64,000 nucleotides of DNA, from assembly GCA_030765045.1 (NCBI GenBank), contig CM060962.1:263388147-263452146 (forward strand). Direction: 5' to 3'. Shown here one piece after another: positions 60,101 through 64,000 of the stretch; position 1 is the stretch's first letter; every line of letters starts with the position of its first letter. The notes beneath the pieces are model-generated. The model was given only the letters and a program-made list of their open reading frames with translations. It did no database searches and was not told the DNA's origin. The position numbers and the translations under genes were made by a program. This DNA is from Tenodera sinensis (Eukaryota; Arthropoda; Insecta; Mantodea; Mantidae).

Positions 60101-61244
60101 TGTGCATATGATTCGATCCTCAACCATTCCCACACCTTGCGCAATAATACAGACGCTACAGCGAGCTTCTGCTTCTGTTACAAGATAATTCTTGGTAAAT
60201 AGGATTATACAAATAACCTCATAGAAAACACTGTATGCGAGTTGGGAGGCATTGTTAAAAGAGCAATGCAATCCAACCTTTCGACCAGAACATTTCCCCT
60301 CGTTGGGAGTAGGCTATCTGGTAATATTTGTTTGTAAATTATACCTGCTTGTGTGCCAATACGTTGACACATTCCATAAACAAAAAACACCTCAATTCAT
60401 TCTTTCAAAATTGAAGCAGCTCCATGAATGACAGAGGTTAAGATTTATTCACAACAATGGAGAGAAAATCACATAGTTATCAAGCTTCAGCATATGTCCA
60501 CCGGGAAGTTGCCTGTTGCAGCTGCGCACTAATCCCACTCCCGAGGACATTATTCCCTTGCACAGGTAGGCCACGCAACCTACTGCTAAGTATCTATATC
60601 AGCCACCCATGCTATGTTACTTATTCCTTACGTTTATAAAGGTATTTTTATATAAATGTCACTAATATAGAACTCTTTGTATACTCAATGTAAATGTAAC
60701 AGAATTAACAAATAAAGACGCAAAGGACAAGAATATTAGAAAATAATGACGCCAAAGCGAAAAAAATAGATTAAAAATAGAAAATTAACGAGCGAAGATG
60801 TCCTAATCTTCATTTTTATAATCGGGAACCTATGATGAAGCTTTAACTATAAGCTAATAATGCCTATAGTGTAACAATTATAAGATCACATGTCATCCGA
60901 ATCCGGGCGCTAGTGATTAGTCAACAATATCTGCCAGGGATATTGAAACACTTAACAAGTTGCAAACAATTAAAGCGAACCCATTGTTTTTCATCGCTTG
61001 CTCAGATCTATCTATGGACAATTTTTGAGCCAAAGGGAAGGACGGAAGGATGAAACAGCAGTGGCAATGTGCTGGAAATTACTATCGTAATCCCTGCAAG
61101 ATAGTTTTTATTTCGACGGAACCAATCCAGTCACTTTTACTTTCTCTGCCACTTAACTATAGTAAGTTGAGTATACACTACAGTGGTAAAGTCCACCCAA
61201 AAATTATAAATACCGAAATACCACAAGCTCCGAAAAATAAAAAG
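60101..61244. other. Unassigned intronic DNA
   Basis: Short frames at 60083-60390 and 60457-60639 have no motif. The sequence is AT-rich from 60640. Confidence 0.35.
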
Positions 61245-62145
61245 TTTGATGCGTTGTACTCACTTGTTTTTTCCCTCTATTGCACTAACTATTCTTACAA
61301 ACTCTTATTCCTCTAACTTATTAATGTTAGTCGAAAGAAACATTTGCAGAATAATATCTTATTGCTAATTTTCTTGTAGGTGCAAGGGAAATGTGGGAAT
61401 ACAGTAGGCCTTTAACTGCAGTCAAATCTTTTAAAGCTTCAAAATTTCGTTTTCTTTGCACGGCCATTTTAGAAAAATTCAAGTATTGCATAACACATAC
61501 AAATAACAAGGAATATCTCCAAAATGGTTCACTCCACAAAAAATACATTTCGACATAATTTGTTTGTTTTAACGAGATCTACAATTTTGTATAGTACGAT
61601 TTAGTCTATCCCTTGCGGTTTAACATTTATGCAAAACAGGTGTAAACAGGACCACATGGGCTATAGCCATAAAATTCATACATTTCATTTGAAAAAAAAA
61701 TACCATAAACAAATATCTTAAACATTTTAATCAAAATCGTTAGAGCCATTTTTTAAAAAATCAAAATTTTCCACGTAAAGTGTAGTTAGGGAGAAGGAAT
61801 TTTCTTCAACATTTTGTGCCACATCCCTGAAAGATATTAAACTTAAATATCAACTTTGGTTTTAACGGACTTTTCGGTTTTGAGTTATGCTGTTTACAGA
61901 CAGACACCCATACACAGTGACAAGACACATGCACAGACACGCGCACAGACACGCACACACACACAAACACACACACACACATTCACACACACACACACAC
62001 CACAGACCTTTTTTTTTATATAAAAATCATCTTTCTTGGATTCAGGGGTCCTCAAAACATGTATATCCGGTGAAATCTCCACATCAAATTTTGGATCAAA
62101 TACAGTGCTTCCCCTACTTATATACGTGGTACAGAAAGTAAAAAG
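61245..62145 (-). repeat. R1 repeat, near full length
   Basis: GATGCGTTGTACTCACTTG, ATTTTCTTGTAGGTGCAAGG, GGAATATCTCCAAAATGG, AAAATCGTTAGAGCC, the CA array at 61950-62001, ATCTCCACATCAAATTTTGG and CAGAAAGTAAAAAGG. Confidence 0.75.
61950..62001. repeat. (CA)n microsatellite inside R1, imperfect
   Basis: CA array with AAA and TTC interruptions, preceded by CAGACACGCGCACAGACACG. Confidence 0.95.
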
Positions 62146-62164
62146 GAAGAAGGTAACAGACAAA

Positions 62165-62420
62165 AAACACGTTTAGAGAAAACTCCATATGTGTGTCTCT
62201 CTGTGCTTTAAAAAAAATAGAAGTTGGATGAGTACCGAATTGGTAGCTATTTAAGTTAAGGGTGTGACGGTTCCAGTTTCAGGAAAAGCTTCCTCACATC
62301 AAACTACCTCTTACATGAATAAAGAAATTCTCCTTTTCTCAAAAAGACTGCAACGGTTTTAGCTAAAATATCCCATGTTTAAAGCGGTTTCTCTCCTACA
62401 TAAAATACAATCTTGAATCT
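62165..62420 (+). repeat. R1 fragment, opposite orientation
   Basis: GTACCGAATTGGTAGCTATTTAAG, CATCAAACTACCTCTTACATG and AAAATATCCCATGTTTAAAG. It forms an inverted pair with the previous copy. Confidence 0.5.
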
Positions 62421-62441
62421 TCTGAAAATCATCAGTGAAGT

Positions 62442-62683
62442 AGGATGCACCGTAGCCGAGTAATCAGACCATTCGCTTCTCACCAAAGTAGCCCGGGTTC
62501 GATCCCAGGCAATCACATGTGGGATTTGTGGTGGACGAAGCGGCGCTGGGGAGGGGTTTCTCCGCGTTCTCCGGTTTCCTCCGCCATCTCATTCCACCGG
62601 CACTCTATCTTCATTCCATGTATATCAGTGTGACCACCTGTGGTGCCTTATGTAGTCAGAGTGGGCCTTAAACACTACAAATA
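62442..62683 (+). mobile_element. SINE A1, full length, with 11-bp target duplication
   Basis: The perfect duplication ATCAGTGAAGT lies at 62431-62441 and 62684-62694. The head has CACCGTAGCCGAGTAATCAG and GGGTTCGATCCCAGGC, the body GTGGACGAAGCGGCGC and GTTCTCCGGTTTCCTCCG, the end TTAAACACTACAAATA. This is the best-defined A1 copy and sets its length at about 242 bp. Confidence 0.93.
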
Positions 62684-62899
62684 ATCAGTGAAGTCTCCTT
62701 TATTCTTAATGAATTTTGTACAACTGAAAAACTGTATGAGACAGGTAAAGTGTTACTAGTCATGAATTTATCAAGGTACACAGTTTCCGTCAAAACTTTG
62801 TGGCATTAACGTTTTCCGCGACATTCTTTATTATTGCGTTGAGTTGTCAAATGCCCTCTAGTCTTTGCAACGGCCAAGTCACTATTAGTTGGCTGGTTT

Positions 62900-63065
62900 C
62901 CTCATTTCTTGGACCATGCAAAGAAAACGGAATTTTCAAGCTATTATAGAGCTGCTAGCTTTAAATAGAACTGAATTCCCCTTGTACCTACAACAAAATG
63001 TGTATCAAAGCTATTTATACGGTTTATCCCGATAAACATGAGTCAGCTAGTAGCATGTATTTGCA
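62900..63065 (+). repeat. R1 3' fragment
   Basis: CCATGCAAAGAAAACGG, CCCCTTGTACCTACAACAAAA and GTTTATCCCGATAAACATGAG. Confidence 0.5.
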
Positions 63066-63089
63066 ATAAAGGGAATAGGAGAGATACGG

Positions 63090-63605
63090 AGGGGATTCTG
63101 CACCGAAGCTTGAGGCTTATTGTACCTATGCCCCCAAAGAGGCTCCCCGGGAAGAGGAATGAGGTGAGAGGACACACTGGGTGGCCAGATCTAAACCAAC
63201 CGTACATATATTAACAGAGGTCCCCAAGGTTTATCAAGTTTGACGACACCTCCAGGTCTTTAGTTCTCCCAGGGCCTTTTAAGGGGGACACCGGTGAGGT
63301 CCAACGCCGCCATATGCCGCCCCCTACCGAGATCCCATGGACAACGAGAGACGGAAAGAGTTCCTGTGCACATATGATCCCTGCCAAACTGCACCTAACG
63401 CGTTCGCTGACACTTACGTCCCTGAAAGAGCCAACGGGATAAACGAAGAGTGAATTGAAATACGGGGGATGTAATTATTCTTCCCAGCATTCACCTAGAG
63501 ACCTGGGAAAACCACCGAAAAACACAAGGGTCGGCCACGGAAATCGAACCCACTATCTCCCGAATGCGAGTCCTACACGTTACCGCAGAGCCATCTCGAT
63601 TGGTC
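63090..63605 (-). mobile_element. Long tRNA-headed SINE, type E
   Basis: On the minus strand, CGAGATGGCTCTGCGG (A box), ACTCGCATTCGGGAG and GGGTTCGATTTCC (B box), then TTTCGGTGGTTTTCCC and a GC-rich body ending GGTGCAGAATCCCCTCCG. It is collinear with 38.2-38.7 kb and sets the type E length at about 500 bp. Confidence 0.65.
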
Positions 63606-63689
63606 TAAGCAAGAGAAGACAATATTTAGAATGCATTCTTAAAAAAATAAGAATCTGAAACTGTTAATGAATGATAAACTTTACACCTA

Positions 63690-64000
63690 ATACTGCTGCA
63701 CTCACATGACTTTCTCTACTCTTGTACTAACCATGCCTAAAAACTCTTATCCCTATATCTTCTTCATGTTACTTGAGATAAACATTTGCAGAAATTATCA
63801 TATTTGCTTAATTCCTTGTAGGTACAAAGAGAATATGGGAATACAGTAGGCTCTGAGCGTTAGTCAAAATTTTTTAAAGCTTTCAAATTCTGTTCTCTTT
63901 GCACGGCTAACATAAAAAAAATGAATAAGGATGTTCCATTTGACAGAAGTATGTTCTCCAAACCCACACAAATAACAAGACATATCTGCGAAATGGTTCA
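63690..64000 (-). repeat. R1 3' half, cut by the window edge
   Basis: CACTCACATGACTTTCTCTACTC, CTTGTAGGTACAAAGAG, ACAGTAGGCTCTGAGCG, GACATATCTGCGAAATGG. Confidence 0.75.

Larger units (their letters stand above)
52738..64000 (+). other. Probable intron downstream of exon C, running off the window
   Basis: Starts with GTGAGT at 52738. No downstream TPR exon or terminal coding exon was recognised up to 64000; content is SINEs, R1 copies, a MULE-like fragment and an I-type LINE. A short last exon without motif could have been missed. Confidence 0.5.

Noticed and set aside
52738..64000. Search for the next TPR exon after exon C
   Set aside because: No AG-flanked frame with TPR spacing and the needed phase was recognised; the next exon probably lies beyond the window.

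Overview
This window reads as intronic and intergenic DNA from a large, repeat-rich animal genome, most likely an arthropod and probably a hexapod. The signs are AT-rich sequence, very long introns, several tRNA-derived SINE families, degenerate non-LTR retrotransposons, Penelope-like elements, cut-and-paste transposon remnants, and dense CA/TG and AAT arrays. I cannot name the species from sequence alone. There are no prokaryotic genes, no CRISPR, and no convincing intact single-exon host gene.

The only host gene I can support is on the + strand. It shows three internal exons with good splice sites and compatible phases: 1189-1332, 48615-48829 and 52602-52737. They encode tetratricopeptide repeats (TPRs) that look like the C-terminal half of a TMTC-family (TMTC1-like) ER membrane protein. 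The exons are separated by introns of about 47.3 kb and 3.8 kb. The gene starts before the window, and its 3' end was not found; the sequence from 52738 on may be another long intron.

The rest is a transposon graveyard. One roughly 0.9 kb non-autonomous repeat (called R1 here) recurs in more than 30 full or partial copies in both orientations. By a rough eye count it fills nearly a quarter of the window, and its longest copies carry a CA/TG array at the same internal place. At 16.4-22.3 kb a hAT-like element with near-matching 8-bp target duplications is split by a minus-strand, L1/Tx1-like LINE. That LINE has recognisable ORF1, endonuclease and reverse transcriptase, a TAATG stop-start overlap, and three 121-bp tandem repeats after ORF2. 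At 25.8-26.4 kb lies a 600-bp compound microsatellite of nested trinucleotide and hexanucleotide blocks.

At 31.8-33.0 kb there is an internally deleted Penelope-like element (RT start joined to GIY-YIG endonuclease). A second one lies on the minus strand at 49.2-52.3 kb and is interrupted by a mariner-like remnant and a long-TIR MITE with TA target sites. At 56.3-57.25 kb is a MULE-like transposase fragment. It is followed at 57.3-59.98 kb by a degenerate I-clade LINE that has lost its endonuclease but keeps RT and part of RNase H, and which ends at a SINE. tRNA-headed SINEs of at least six types are scattered throughout; three insertions have perfect 11-15 bp target duplications. These parts do not work together as a pathway: they are layers of insertion inside the introns of one gene.
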